Made by a program: the position numbers and the translations under genes. Positions 25,070 through 33,612 of a DNA stretch of 55,938 bases are shown in pieces (position 1 is the stretch's first letter; each line of letters begins with the position of its first letter). This stretch comes from CAYJIL01 sp964370235 (GTDB lineage: Bacteria > Bacteroidota > Bacteroidia > Bacteroidales > Rikenellaceae), in assembly GCA_964370235.1 (NCBI GenBank), contig CAYJIL010000002.1, positions 1 to 55,938 of the forward strand, in the 5' to 3' direction. The notes below the pieces were generated by a model. That model was not told the DNA's origin. It saw only the letters and a list, made by a program, of their open reading frames with translations, and did no database searches.

Positions 25070-26467
25070 TTATAACTTGCTAGCTAACTCAATTGCCCTA
25101 GAGAGAGCCCCAAGTTTGCGGTTTACCTCTTCGAGTTCTCTCTCTGGCGAGCTGAGTGCAACCACACCAGCCCCTGCTTGAAATGCTAAAGTACCCGAAC
25201 GAGAGACAAAAGTGCGAATAGTAATTGCATGGTTTACCGAACCATCAAAACCAATAAAGCCTATTGCTCCGCCATATATGCCTCGATTATGGGGTTCGAT
25301 TTGGTTAATCAACTGCATGGCTCTCACTTTGGGTGCACCACTAAGTGTTCCTGCCGGAAAGGTATCTATATATGCCTTTATGGGGCTAGCTGTGGGGTTT
25401 AGCCTACCCGACACACGAGATACTAGGTGAACGACATGGCTAAAATACTGCACCTGCTTATATAGCTCAACTTTTACATTGCTAGCGTTACGGCTAAGGT
25501 CGTTGCGAGCAAGGTCGACAAGCATCACGTGTTCGCTATTCTCTTTTGGGTCGGCTATAAGCGCCTCTACTGCCTCTTTGTCTTTTTGTGCATCGGGCGA
25601 ACGAAATGCCGTTCCTGCTATGGGGTCAATCGATATTTTGCCTTTTTCGACCATGCAGTGGGTCTCGGGCGAAGAGCCAAATATGCGAAACCCTCCCAAG
25701 TCAAAGTAGAAAAGATAGGGCGATGGATTAATGCTGCGTAGTGCTCGGTATAGGGCAAAATCATCGCCACTGAATGGTTGCAAAAATCGCCTACTCAAAA
25801 CTATCTGAAACACATCTCCTCTTTTGCAATGTGCGATACCTTGTCGTACCATGGCTTTGTAGTCTTCGTCGTTTATTGTCGAGCGACATTCGCCTTGGGC
25901 TGTGAATGAATACTGCGAAAAATTACGATTCTCGATTGCCGAAATAACACTAGCCATTTGGCTCTCTTGGCCACTTGGCACAAGCTCGTGCAGAGTTAGT
26001 GTACTGTGGTAGTGGTCATATATTAGCGTATATTTAAATAGATAGTATAGCATATCGGGAGCATCGTTCTCGCCCTGATGATAGCTATTAACCTCTATAT
26101 TCTCAAAGTACTTAACACTATCATATGCAGTGTAACCAAACAAGCCTATGTTGTGATGACTGCCCTGCTCTATCTCAAAGAGCGAAGTAAACTCTTCGAT
26201 TGCCGCTTGGGTTGAATATTGGGCAGTTAGCTCCTTTTGGCTATGGCACTTATGAGCTATTTGCACCTGCGATATTGAGTGGTTAATCGAGATAGATGCT
26301 AGTGGCTCTAGTGCTATGTATGATCGGCTATTGTGAGCCGAGTTATAGTCCGAACTCTCGAGCAGAATCGACGACGATGATTGATCTCTTAGCTTTAGGT
26401 ATAGGCTTACGGGTGTGTGTAGATCGGCAGCCATCTGGTGGCTTACTACTTTATATTTTAGTTTCAT
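25070..26467 (-). CDS. trpE: Anthranilate synthase component I
   Basis: Converts chorismate to anthranilate with ammonia from TrpG; the committed step. The 465-residue protein carries the tryptophan feedback-binding motif LLES (35-38) near the N-terminus, and the chorismate-binding core with FQIVLSRRF, GSSPETH, PIAGTAFR, and FPAGTLSGAPKVRAMQLI. This implies allosteric inhibition by Trp in addition to the leader-based control upstream of trpB. Confidence 0.96.
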   Translation of the reverse strand: MKLKYKVVSHQMAADLHTPVSLYLKLRDQSSSSILLESSDYNSAHNSRSYIALEPLASISINHSISQVQIAHKCHSQKELTAQYSTQAAIEEFTSLFEIEQGSHHNIGLFGYTAYDSVKYFENIEVNSYHQGENDAPDMLYYLFKYTLIYDHYHSTLTLHELVPSGQESQMASVISAIENRNFSQYSFTAQGECRSTINDEDYKAMVRQGIAHCKRGDVFQIVLSRRFLQPFSGDDFALYRALRSINPSPYLFYFDLGGFRIFGSSPETHCMVEKGKISIDPIAGTAFRSPDAQKDKEAVEALIADPKENSEHVMLVDLARNDLSRNASNVKVELYKQVQYFSHVVHLVSRVSGRLNPTASPIKAYIDTFPAGTLSGAPKVRAMQLINQIEPHNRGIYGGAIGFIGFDGSVNHAITIRTFVSRSGTLAFQAGAGVVALSSPERELEEVNRKLGALSRAIELASKL

Positions 26468-26471
26468 AATG

Positions 26472-27659
26472 TTATAGGTAGTTTATATAGGTTTGCATAT
26501 CCTTATCGCCTCGTCCCGATAGGGTGAGAACAACAACATCATCGCTTTTGAACTCTATCTTGTTGAGTGCTCCTAGTGCATGGCTACTCTCTAGGGCTGG
26601 TATTATACCCTCTAGCCTAGTGAGCTCAAAGGCTGCTTCGAGTGCCTCGCTATCGCTTACCGCTAGCACCTGTGCTTTGCCACTAGTGGCTAGGTGGGCG
26701 TGCATAGGGCCTATGCCCGGATAGTCGAGCCCTGCCGATATTGAGTATGGTTCTTCGATTTGGCCATCTTTACTTTGCATTAGCAGTGTTTTGGCTCCGT
26801 GAATTATACCCACGCTACCTAGTGCTAGGGTTGCTGCACTCTCGCCCGAATCGACTCCTTTGCCAGCTGCCTCGGCTAGTGTAATCTTAACGGCATCATT
26901 ATCTACATAGTGATATATCGTACCGGCAGCATTACTTCCTCCACCAACACAAGCAATTAGATGGTCGGGCTCTTTGCGCCCCTCTTTTTCTAACATTTGT
27001 TCACAAATTTCGGCACTAATTACCGATTGTAGCCTTGCAACCATGTCGGGGTATGGGTGTGGCCCTACGGTAGAGCCTATAATATAAAAAGTGTCGCTTG
27101 GGTGTGAACACCAATAGCGTATTGCCTCGTTGGTAGCATCCTTTAGTGTCATATTACCCGAAGTTGCAGGCACTACTTGTGCACCTAGCATCTTCATTTT
27201 CATAACGTTTGCACTTTGGCGCTCAATATCGGTTTGCCCCATAAACACCTTGCACTCTAGCCCCATGAGCGCACACACGGTAGCCGTTGCTACGCCGTGC
27301 TGCCCTGCTCCCGTTTCGGCAATAATGCGGCTTTTGCCCATTGCCTTGGCTATGAGCACCTGCCCTAGGGTATTGTTAATTTTGTGTGCTCCTGTGTGGT
27401 TAAGGTCTTCTCGCTTTAGGTATATCTTACAACCATATCGCTCGCTAAGTCTTGTTGCGTGATATAGGGGCGAAGGGCGACCTACATAATCCTTTAACAG
27501 TGCGTAGTACTCGCGCTGAAACTCGGCAGATTCTATAATATCTTGATAGCTATTCTGCAAATCGCTAAGCGTTTGGTGTAGTATCTCGGGGATGAATGCA
27601 CCACCAAATTCGCCATAATAACCACCTTGGGTGGGTGTTACACACTCTCTTTTTTTCAT
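26472..27659 (-). CDS. trpB: Tryptophan synthase beta subunit
   Basis: PLP enzyme that condenses indole with serine. The 395-residue protein has HTGAHKINN with the PLP lysine at Lys93, ETGAGQHG, CVGGGSNAAG for phosphate binding, and SAGLDYPGIGP. This is the normal TrpB1 type. It is the first gene of the operon, placed ahead of trpE as in other Bacteroidota, and lies directly after the leader attenuator. The start ATG at 27659 gives a standard N-terminus. Confidence 0.97.
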   Translation of the reverse strand: MKKRECVTPTQGGYYGEFGGAFIPEILHQTLSDLQNSYQDIIESAEFQREYYALLKDYVGRPSPLYHATRLSERYGCKIYLKREDLNHTGAHKINNTLGQVLIAKAMGKSRIIAETGAGQHGVATATVCALMGLECKVFMGQTDIERQSANVMKMKMLGAQVVPATSGNMTLKDATNEAIRYWCSHPSDTFYIIGSTVGPHPYPDMVARLQSVISAEICEQMLEKEGRKEPDHLIACVGGGSNAAGTIYHYVDNDAVKITLAEAAGKGVDSGESAATLALGSVGIIHGAKTLLMQSKDGQIEEPYSISAGLDYPGIGPMHAHLATSGKAQVLAVSDSEALEAAFELTRLEGIIPALESSHALGALNKIEFKSDDVVVLTLSGRGDKDMQTYINYL

Positions 27660-27691
27660 CGTATCTATTATATTATTTTAAAATTTTGCAC

Positions 27692-27727
27692 AAAAAAAAT
27701 AGCCCATCGCAAGTGCGACAGGCTATT
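27692..27727 (-). terminator. Attenuator terminator of the trp leader
   Basis: Minus strand: AATAGCC (27727-27721) pairs with GGCTATT (27704-27698), enclosing an inner stem TCGCA/TGCGA (27718-27714 with 27711-27707), followed by eight T (27699-27692). It ends 32 bp before the trpB start codon and about 48 nt after the leader-peptide stop. Confidence 0.88.
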
Positions 27728-27775
27728 GTATTTTATTGGATTATCCTTTAGTAGTATATATACACAGCTGACCTC

Positions 27776-27835
27776 TTACGACCTTTTGAGTTGTAAGTTG
27801 TGCCACCAAGATGTATTTGCTACAAAGTTTATCAT
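27776..27835 (-). CDS. trpL: trp operon leader peptide
   Basis: A 19-codon reading frame, MINFVANTSWWHNLQLKRS, on the minus strand between the trp promoter and the attenuator. Codons 10 and 11 are tandem TGG (27808-27803), the hallmark of a tryptophan-sensing leader. Start 40 nt after the -7 element; stop 48 nt before the terminator stem. Its size, Trp pair and position match trpL peptides of Gram-negative bacteria, though the sequence is otherwise unrelated. The stalled-ribosome alternative (antiterminator) pairing could not be worked out convincingly by eye. Confidence 0.82.
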   Translation of the reverse strand: MINFVANTSWWHNLQLKRS

Positions 27836-27874
27836 TTTTGTTTTTTTAGATAGAGAAAACCGCTTCCTCTTTCA

Positions 27875-27905
27875 CAAATATAGTGATTAATTCTATACTT
27901 GCAAA
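27875..27905 (-). promoter_or_regulatory. trp operon promoter
   Basis: Minus strand: TTTG at 27905-27902, a 19-bp spacer and TATATTTG at 27882-27875. An exact Bacteroidota consensus promoter, located just after the hisIE stop codon. Confidence 0.85.
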
Positions 27906-27916
27906 TTTTTAGATAT

Positions 27917-28516
27917 TTATTTGTGTCGTTTTATTAGCTCCTTTTCGATATCGGCAATGCTCATTCCCTTTGATACCATCAAAACTAGCAGGTGGTAGAT
28001 AAGGTCTGATGCCTCGTACAAGAATCGTTCGTCATTTTGTGCAATTGCCTCAATAACAGTCTCGACAGCCTCTTCACCCACTTTTTGAGCCATTTTATTT
28101 ACGCCTTTGTTAAATAGATGTGTGGTATAAGATCCCTCGGGCATTGTCTTATGACGCTCGATAATTACCTTTTGTAGTTCTCTCACAAAACCCTCGCTCT
28201 CATCACCTGCAAAGCAGCTTTTTGTGCCCGTATGGCATACATTGCCCACTGGATTTACTCTAAACAGCAGTGCATCGCTATCGCAATCGGTGCTAATAGA
28301 TACTATATTCAAAAAATCGCCACTTGTTTCGCCCTTTGTCCATAGGCGACCCTTTGTGCGGCTAAAAAATGTTACTTTGCCTATCTCGATACTCTTCTCT
28401 AGCGACTCACGATTAACGTAACCAACCATAAGAACCTGAAGTGTTGCATCATCTTGAATTACTGCGGGGATCATACCCTCGCACTTTTGCCAATCTAGCT
28501 TGTTAATATCAATCAT
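27917..28516 (-). CDS. hisI: Bifunctional phosphoribosyl-AMP cyclohydrolase / phosphoribosyl-ATP pyrophosphatase
   Basis: Steps 2 and 3 of histidine synthesis in one 199-residue protein. The N-terminal HisI part (1-105) has FFSRTKGRLWTKGETSGD and DCDSDALLFRVNP with zinc and catalytic residues; the C-terminal HisE part has KMAQKVGEEAVETVIEA, the typical pyrophosphohydrolase helix. It lies 3 bp after hisF. No terminator separates it from the trp promoter, so some his transcripts may run into the trp leader. Confidence 0.95.
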   Translation of the reverse strand: MIDINKLDWQKCEGMIPAVIQDDATLQVLMVGYVNRESLEKSIEIGKVTFFSRTKGRLWTKGETSGDFLNIVSISTDCDSDALLFRVNPVGNVCHTGTKSCFAGDESEGFVRELQKVIIERHKTMPEGSYTTHLFNKGVNKMAQKVGEEAVETVIEAIAQNDERFLYEASDLIYHLLVLMVSKGMSIADIEKELIKRHK

Positions 28517-28519
28517 AAT

Positions 28520-29275
28520 TTATAATCTTACTGCTACCCCTTGGGTGTGTAGCATTTGTTTTAAATCCGAAATTTTTACTTCGCCATAGTGGAAGATACT
28601 AGCTGCCAAAGCGGCATCGGCACCTGCTGTATTTAGCACATCTACAATGTGTTGTGCCGAACCTGCCCCACCCGATGCAATAACGGGAATAGATAGCATT
28701 TCGCCCAATTGCTTATACTCTTGCAGGGCATAGCCATCCTTTGTACCATCATGATCCATCGATGTAAACAGAATTTCGCCAGCTCCCAACTCCTCTACCT
28801 CTTTTGCCCACGAGAATAGCTCTTTGTCGGTCTCCTTCGAGCCACCATGTGTAGTCACAACCCATCTATCGCCCACTTTTTTGGCATCGATAGCAACCAC
28901 AATAAACTGACGACCATAGCGACCTGCAATATCTGCCACTAACTGTGGGTTATATACAGCTGCCGAATTAACAGTTACCTTGTCGGCACCTGCATCCAAA
29001 AGCCTAGCAGCATCGTCTACCGAGGCAATACCACCACCAACGGTAAATGGAATATTTATGTTTGCTGCAATGCGGCCTACTAGCTCGGTGAACGTGTTGC
29101 GCCCCTCTTGGGTTGCGCTAATGTCGAGATATACAAGCTCGTCGGCTCCCTCGTTAGCATATCGTTTACCTAGCTCAACTGGGTCGCCTACGTTTTTGAG
29201 CGAGCCAAAGTTAATGCCCTTAACCGTCTGCCCATCTTTGATGTCTAGGCAGGGAATTATTCTCTTTGCTAACAT
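28520..29275 (-). CDS. hisF: Imidazole glycerol phosphate synthase, cyclase subunit
   Basis: Forms IGP and AICAR from PRFAR and ammonia delivered by HisH. The 251-residue TIM barrel has catalytic Asp11 in RIIPCLDIKDGQ and Asp130 in VVAIDAK, exactly at the usual positions, plus GGGI and ASGGAG phosphate sites. It overlaps the hisA end by 7 bp. Its partner hisH is not in the window. Confidence 0.96.
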   Translation of the reverse strand: MLAKRIIPCLDIKDGQTVKGINFGSLKNVGDPVELGKRYANEGADELVYLDISATQEGRNTFTELVGRIAANINIPFTVGGGIASVDDAARLLDAGADKVTVNSAAVYNPQLVADIAGRYGRQFIVVAIDAKKVGDRWVVTTHGGSKETDKELFSWAKEVEELGAGEILFTSMDHDGTKDGYALQEYKQLGEMLSIPVIASGGAGSAQHIVDVLNTAGADAALAASIFHYGEVKISDLKQMLHTQGVAVRL

Positions 29276-30003
29276 ATCACATCTTTTAATTCGTCTAGCG
29301 AAATACGCCCCTCATATATCGCCTTACCCACAATTACACTAGATAGCTTCATATCATCTAGCCTATATATATCGTCCATAGAACTTATGCCACCACTAAC
29401 GGTAACCTCTACACTCGAGAAATTATCACGCAAATTCTCATATAGCTCGAACGATGGCCCTTGCAACATACCATCCTTTGATATATCGGTGCAAATAACT
29501 CTCTTTAGCCCACTAGGCAAGAACTGAGAAATTATCTCGTCTATGCTTATGCCCGAACTCTTTAGCCAACCATGTGTAGCCACATAGCCATCTTTTATGT
29601 CGGCACCCAGAATTATGTGCTCGGCACCAGCACGCTCCATCATTGCCACAAACGTTTGTGGCTCGCTCACTGCCACACTACCACATATTGCCCAGTGTGC
29701 ACCAGCATTCATTAGCGAATCTAGCGATTCAATGCTCTTTACACCACCGCCATACTGCACCTTTAGCGAAGTATTGGCAACTACCCTCTCTAGCACTGCT
29801 TGGTTGAGCGGCTTAGATGCTTTTGCACCATCAAGATCTACCATATGTAGACGCTTAATGCCAATATCCTCAAAACGTTTTGCTATCTCTAGTGGATCTT
29901 TATAGTAGGTGCTCTTTTGGGCATAGTCGCCTTGTGAGAGCCTAACACATTCGCCACCAATAATATCGATAGCTGGAATTATCTCTATATTAACTTTCTT
30001 CAT
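29269..30003 (-). CDS. hisA: Phosphoribosylformimino-5-aminoimidazole carboxamide ribotide isomerase
   Basis: Fourth step of histidine synthesis. The 244-residue half-barrel duplicate TIM protein has IPAIDIIGG with Asp13, YGGGVKS, ILGADIKDG with Asp135, and TVSGGI for the second phosphate. Its start overlaps the rmuC stop by 14 bp, so it appears translationally coupled to an unrelated DNA-maintenance gene, which is unusual. Confidence 0.95.
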   Translation of the reverse strand: MKKVNIEIIPAIDIIGGECVRLSQGDYAQKSTYYKDPLEIAKRFEDIGIKRLHMVDLDGAKASKPLNQAVLERVVANTSLKVQYGGGVKSIESLDSLMNAGAHWAICGSVAVSEPQTFVAMMERAGAEHIILGADIKDGYVATHGWLKSSGISIDEIISQFLPSGLKRVICTDISKDGMLQGPSFELYENLRDNFSSVEVTVSGGISSMDDIYRLDDMKLSSVIVGKAIYEGRISLDELKDVIC

Positions 30004-31369
30004 TACCTAAGTATTGATCGTTTGATTCTAGTTTAATTTCTTTTGATGCTCGAACACCTAGCTCCTTTAGCATTTCGGCTTGGCGAAGCAAGTTGCCCCT
30101 ACCACTCGATAGCTTATTCATTGCACCATCATACTGTTTGCGAGTGCTATCTAGCGATTTACCTAGCTGAGTCATATCGCCAACAAAGCCTGCAAATTTG
30201 TCGTAAAGTTCGGCACCACGTGATGCTATCTTTAGTGCATTTTGGCTTTGGTCATAGCGGCTCCACAGGTCATATACTAGCTTTAGGGCTGTTACCAAAT
30301 GTGTAGGGCTCACAAGCACAATTTTGCGCTTATAGGCATACTCCCACAAACTTGTGTCGCCACTCAAAGCTAGCATATATGCTGGCTCAACGGGCATAAA
30401 CATCATTACAAAATCACACGCTGCATCTCGTTTATGGTACTCCTTGGCACTAAGTGTATCGATGTGTCTGCGAACCGACAACAAGTGCTCCTTTAGGGCT
30501 AGTTCTTTTTGCACATCGTCCTGTGCATCTATATATCGAGCATAGGCAGTTAGCGACACTTTTGAGTCGATAATTACCTCTCTGCCATCGGGATAGCGCA
30601 CAATAACATCGGGACGTAGTAGCCTACCGTTATCGTCCTTTTGGCTCTCTTGCATAAAGTAGTGCTCGCCATTTTTGAGACCCGAACCGCTAAGTACCGA
30701 ATCGAGTATCATCTCGCCCCAGTCGCCCTGCATTTTGGGGTTATGTTCGCCTCTTAGCGCTTTAGTTAGGCTAATAGCATCGTCTGAGAGTTGTTTGTTT
30801 AGCTCCATTAACTGGCGCAGCTCGCTCGATAATGCAACGCTCTGTTTGGTTTGCCCTAGGTACATGCCCTCGATTTGGCGCTTGAAGCCATCAATGTCTT
30901 TTGATAGAGGCTCTAATATTTGGCTCAATCGCTCACGGTTCATGGTGTTGATTTGGCCACTCTTTTCTTCGAGAACACGGCGTGCAATATCCTCAAAGCT
31001 CTCTTTCATCTTTTTTTGTGAGTCTTCGGCACTCTCTAGCTTGGCAAGCAGCTCGCCACGCTCTTTTTCGAGTGTAGCAATGCGCCTAAAATCTTGCTCT
31101 TTTTGGCTATCGAGCTGTTTTTTTAGCTCCGCCACGCTAGTACTAAGTTGCTCTTTTTCGGCTCTAAGATGGTTAATTGAGTTAATATGTATATTTAGCT
31201 CGCGCTCGAAACCCTCACGCAAGATTTGATTTTGATGATTCTCGGCATCTCGCATTTGATCTGCCATTACTTGGTTGGCTGCACGCTCCGAAGCAATTTG
31301 CCTCGAAAGCAAAAAATAGACAATAGCAGCACCTGCAACCATTGCAGCAAGGGTAACGATTATCTCCAT
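29990..31369 (-). CDS. rmuC: RmuC-family DNA recombination protein
   Basis: 459-residue protein: an N-terminal membrane anchor (about 4-22), a long coiled coil (about 25-190), and a C-terminal nuclease-like RmuC domain with GDWGEMILDSVLSGSGL, RPDVIVRYPDG and IDSKVSLTAY, where the Asp/Lys residues resemble a PD-(D/E)XK core. RmuC is known to limit recombination at inverted repeats in E. coli. It starts 2 bp after the DUF3109 stop and overlaps hisA, so it is in a mixed operon. Confidence 0.93.
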   Translation of the reverse strand: MEIIVTLAAMVAGAAIVYFLLSRQIASERAANQVMADQMRDAENHQNQILREGFERELNIHINSINHLRAEKEQLSTSVAELKKQLDSQKEQDFRRIATLEKERGELLAKLESAEDSQKKMKESFEDIARRVLEEKSGQINTMNRERLSQILEPLSKDIDGFKRQIEGMYLGQTKQSVALSSELRQLMELNKQLSDDAISLTKALRGEHNPKMQGDWGEMILDSVLSGSGLKNGEHYFMQESQKDDNGRLLRPDVIVRYPDGREVIIDSKVSLTAYARYIDAQDDVQKELALKEHLLSVRRHIDTLSAKEYHKRDAACDFVMMFMPVEPAYMLALSGDTSLWEYAYKRKIVLVSPTHLVTALKLVYDLWSRYDQSQNALKIASRGAELYDKFAGFVGDMTQLGKSLDSTRKQYDGAMNKLSSGRGNLLRQAEMLKELGVRASKEIKLESNDQYLGNEES

Positions 31370-31371
31370 CG

Positions 31372-31950
31372 CTAGTCATTAGATTGGTTAATTAACTCTT
31401 CGGCACACTCTAGCTGGGTATAAAACTCCTCGCCAAAGGCACGAATAATTGGGCTTTTGAGTGCTTGGTATATTTTAACACCTTTCTCTTTGCCACACTT
31501 AACGGCACAGTTACATATTGTCCAACGGTGATAGTTAAGCCCTGTTGTACCATTAGAAAAACGCATGGTGCGAATTGGGTATAGATGGCACGAGATAGGT
31601 TTTTGGTAGGTGATCTTGCCCTCTAGGTATGCTCTCTCGATGGCACATAGCGTATAGCCATTCTCGACAATGGTGTATGCACACTCACGCCCTCTAATTA
31701 GTGGTGTGGTGTAATCACCATCGCTATCTACAACAAAAACACCACTACGCTCTATCTCCTCTAGACCATCGGGCGAAAGATAACCCTTAATAATATCGAT
31801 AGATTCTTCTAGTATATCAATCTCATCCTCCTCTAGCGGTGCTCCACTATCGCCCTCGATACAACACTCGCCCTTGCAGGTGTCGTAATCACACAAGAAA
31901 CACTCGGTAAGTATGTCTGTACTAACTATCTTATCATCAATCTCAATCAT
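31372..31950 (-). CDS. DUF3109 cysteine-rich protein
   Basis: 192-residue protein of the DUF3109 family (related to YkgJ-type zinc/iron cysteine proteins). Cysteines occur as FLCDYDTCKGECC near the N-terminus, then CAYT, LCAIE, ISCHLYPIR and TICNCAVKC, which suggests a metal site rather than disulfides, since there is no signal peptide. Function unknown; the family is common in Bacteroidota. It is the first gene of the run DUF3109-rmuC-hisA-hisF-hisIE; no clear promoter is seen between it and the dapA terminator. Confidence 0.85.
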   Translation of the reverse strand: MIEIDDKIVSTDILTECFLCDYDTCKGECCIEGDSGAPLEEDEIDILEESIDIIKGYLSPDGLEEIERSGVFVVDSDGDYTTPLIRGRECAYTIVENGYTLCAIERAYLEGKITYQKPISCHLYPIRTMRFSNGTTGLNYHRWTICNCAVKCGKEKGVKIYQALKSPIIRAFGEEFYTQLECAEELINQSND

Positions 31951-31969
31951 CGTTTGTTACTTTATATAC

Positions 31970-32013
31970 AAAAAAATGCCTGCTAAGCTTAATTTTATTG
32001 TAGCTAGCAGGCA
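31970..32013 (-). terminator. dapA terminator
   Basis: Minus strand: TGCCTGCTA (32013-32005) pairs with TAGCAGGCA (31985-31977), followed by seven T (31976-31970). Confidence 0.85.
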
Positions 32014-32034
32014 ATAACTTAATCATCAAATTAT

Positions 32035-32913
32035 TTAGAGCTCGTTAGCTCTCATATTTTCAGTTAGCCTCTCTGTTAGATGCTCAGAGGCAGAAACTAG
32101 TGGCAAACGCAGGTTATTCTGCAAAATGCCCTTTATCGATAGCACAGCCTTTGCACCTACTGGGTTACCTTCGGCAAAAAGCAGATCTACTGCCTCCATA
32201 ATGCGGTAGTAGCCCGCACGCATAGTTGCCATATCGCCACTAAGCGAGCTATCAACTACGCTCTTAAAGATTGCTGGAAAACAGTTTGCTGCAACCGAAA
32301 TAACGCCCTTTGCCCCCATTGCTATAACAGCTGGTGTGGTGTTATCGTCGCCCGATAGAACCATAAAGCCACTTGGAGCACCTTTTATGATTGTAGAAAT
32401 TTGTGAAAGGTTAGCCGAGGCATCTTTTACAGCTACAATCTTATCGTTTGCCTTAGCAAGCCTAAGAATAGTATCGGCACACATATTAACGCCCGTTCTA
32501 CTAGGTACGTTATATAGAATTAGTGGCACTGGCGAAGATTCTGCCACTGCAATATAGTGCTGGAATATACCCTCTTGTGATGGTTTGTTATAGAAAGGTG
32601 TTACGCTCAACAGAGCATCGACACCGCTAAAATCGAATTTTGTAATTCGCTCTACAATGTCGGCAGTGTTATTACCACCAATTCCTACTACTATCGGGCA
32701 GCGAGAATCAACTTTGCTAATCACAAAATCGAGAATCTCTCGTTGCTCCTCTTGGCTAAGAGTTGCAGTTTCGGCAGTAGTACCAAGCGCAACTATGTAG
32801 TCTACGTTAGGTAATACATACTCTATTAGCGAACCCAAAGCTAGATAGTCAACCTTTAAATCATCATCAAATGGTGTCACAAGCGCAACTCCGACACCGC
32901 TAAGCATATCCAT
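32035..32913 (-). CDS. dapA: 4-hydroxy-tetrahydrodipicolinate synthase
   Basis: First committed step to diaminopimelate and lysine: condenses pyruvate with aspartate semialdehyde. The 292-residue TIM barrel has the Schiff-base lysine Lys163 in VAVKDAS, the catalytic Tyr134 in YNVPSRTG, and the GTTAE motif (44-48). Placed 31 bp after korC, probably in the same transcript, and closed by a strong terminator. Confidence 0.96.
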   Translation of the reverse strand: MDMLSGVGVALVTPFDDDLKVDYLALGSLIEYVLPNVDYIVALGTTAETATLSQEEQREILDFVISKVDSRCPIVVGIGGNNTADIVERITKFDFSGVDALLSVTPFYNKPSQEGIFQHYIAVAESSPVPLILYNVPSRTGVNMCADTILRLAKANDKIVAVKDASANLSQISTIIKGAPSGFMVLSGDDNTTPAVIAMGAKGVISVAANCFPAIFKSVVDSSLSGDMATMRAGYYRIMEAVDLLFAEGNPVGAKAVLSIKGILQNNLRLPLVSASEHLTERLTENMRANEL

Positions 32914-32944
32914 ATATTCTTTATTATAACTCTAAATCGATCCT

Positions 32945-33487
32945 TTAGTACTCCTCAACAGAGTCCATTCCAAGGATAACCGCTTCACGGTTTGCAGGCA
33001 AGGTGTGGTGTACCCTAGCAGGTAGCGATTTCTCGATACCCGTAAAGACACTATCAAGTGTCACAACAGGTCTTACCTTTAGGTAGGCACCCAGCACAAT
33101 CATGTTAAACAGCCTTGCATTGCCAGTTTTGGCAGCAGCCTCGGCAGCAGCGATTTTGTATATTTTTATATCGTCTCTAGTGGTAACATGGCTGATACCG
33201 TTAGGGTCGTATATTAATACTCCGCCACTCTTAACCATAGGGGCAAATTTATCCATCGATTGCTGGTTAAGGATAACAGCCGTGTCATACTCGTGCACAA
33301 TTGGCGACGAGATGCTCTTATCACTAACTATTACCGTTACGTTTGCCGTACCTCCACGCATCTCGGGACCATAAGATGGCATCCAAGTCACCTCTTTATC
33401 CTCGATTACGCCAGAGTAGGCAAGAATCTTACCCATAGAGAGAACTCCTTGTCCCCCAAAACCAGCTATTACAATCTCCTCTTTCAT
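32945..33487 (-). CDS. korC: 2-oxoacid:ferredoxin oxidoreductase gamma subunit
   Basis: 180-residue subunit of a CoA-dependent 2-oxoacid:ferredoxin oxidoreductase, probably 2-oxoglutarate. GFGGQGVLSMGKIL (9-22) and WMPSYGPEMRGGTANVTVIVSD are the classic gamma-subunit motifs. It follows korB by 125 bp, which is loose compared with the rest of the operon. Confidence 0.92.
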   Translation of the reverse strand: MKEEIVIAGFGGQGVLSMGKILAYSGVIEDKEVTWMPSYGPEMRGGTANVTVIVSDKSISSPIVHEYDTAVILNQQSMDKFAPMVKSGGVLIYDPNGISHVTTRDDIKIYKIAAAEAAAKTGNARLFNMIVLGAYLKVRPVVTLDSVFTGIEKSLPARVHHTLPANREAVILGMDSVEEY

Positions 33488-33612
33488 CTACAAAGGTAAT
33501 ATATTTGTCTGTAATTATGGTTTGCTATGCACGCCATAATCACAGAATATTTCTTAATCTATCTCAATTTAACAATTTCACCCAAAGGTGATATTTTTTT
33601 AACACCAAACAA

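Noticed and set aside
27627..27890. An 87-codon plus-strand open frame across the trp leader
   Set aside because: It is antisense to the leader, attenuator and promoter, has no recognisable domain and starts inside trpB; the leader explains the region better.
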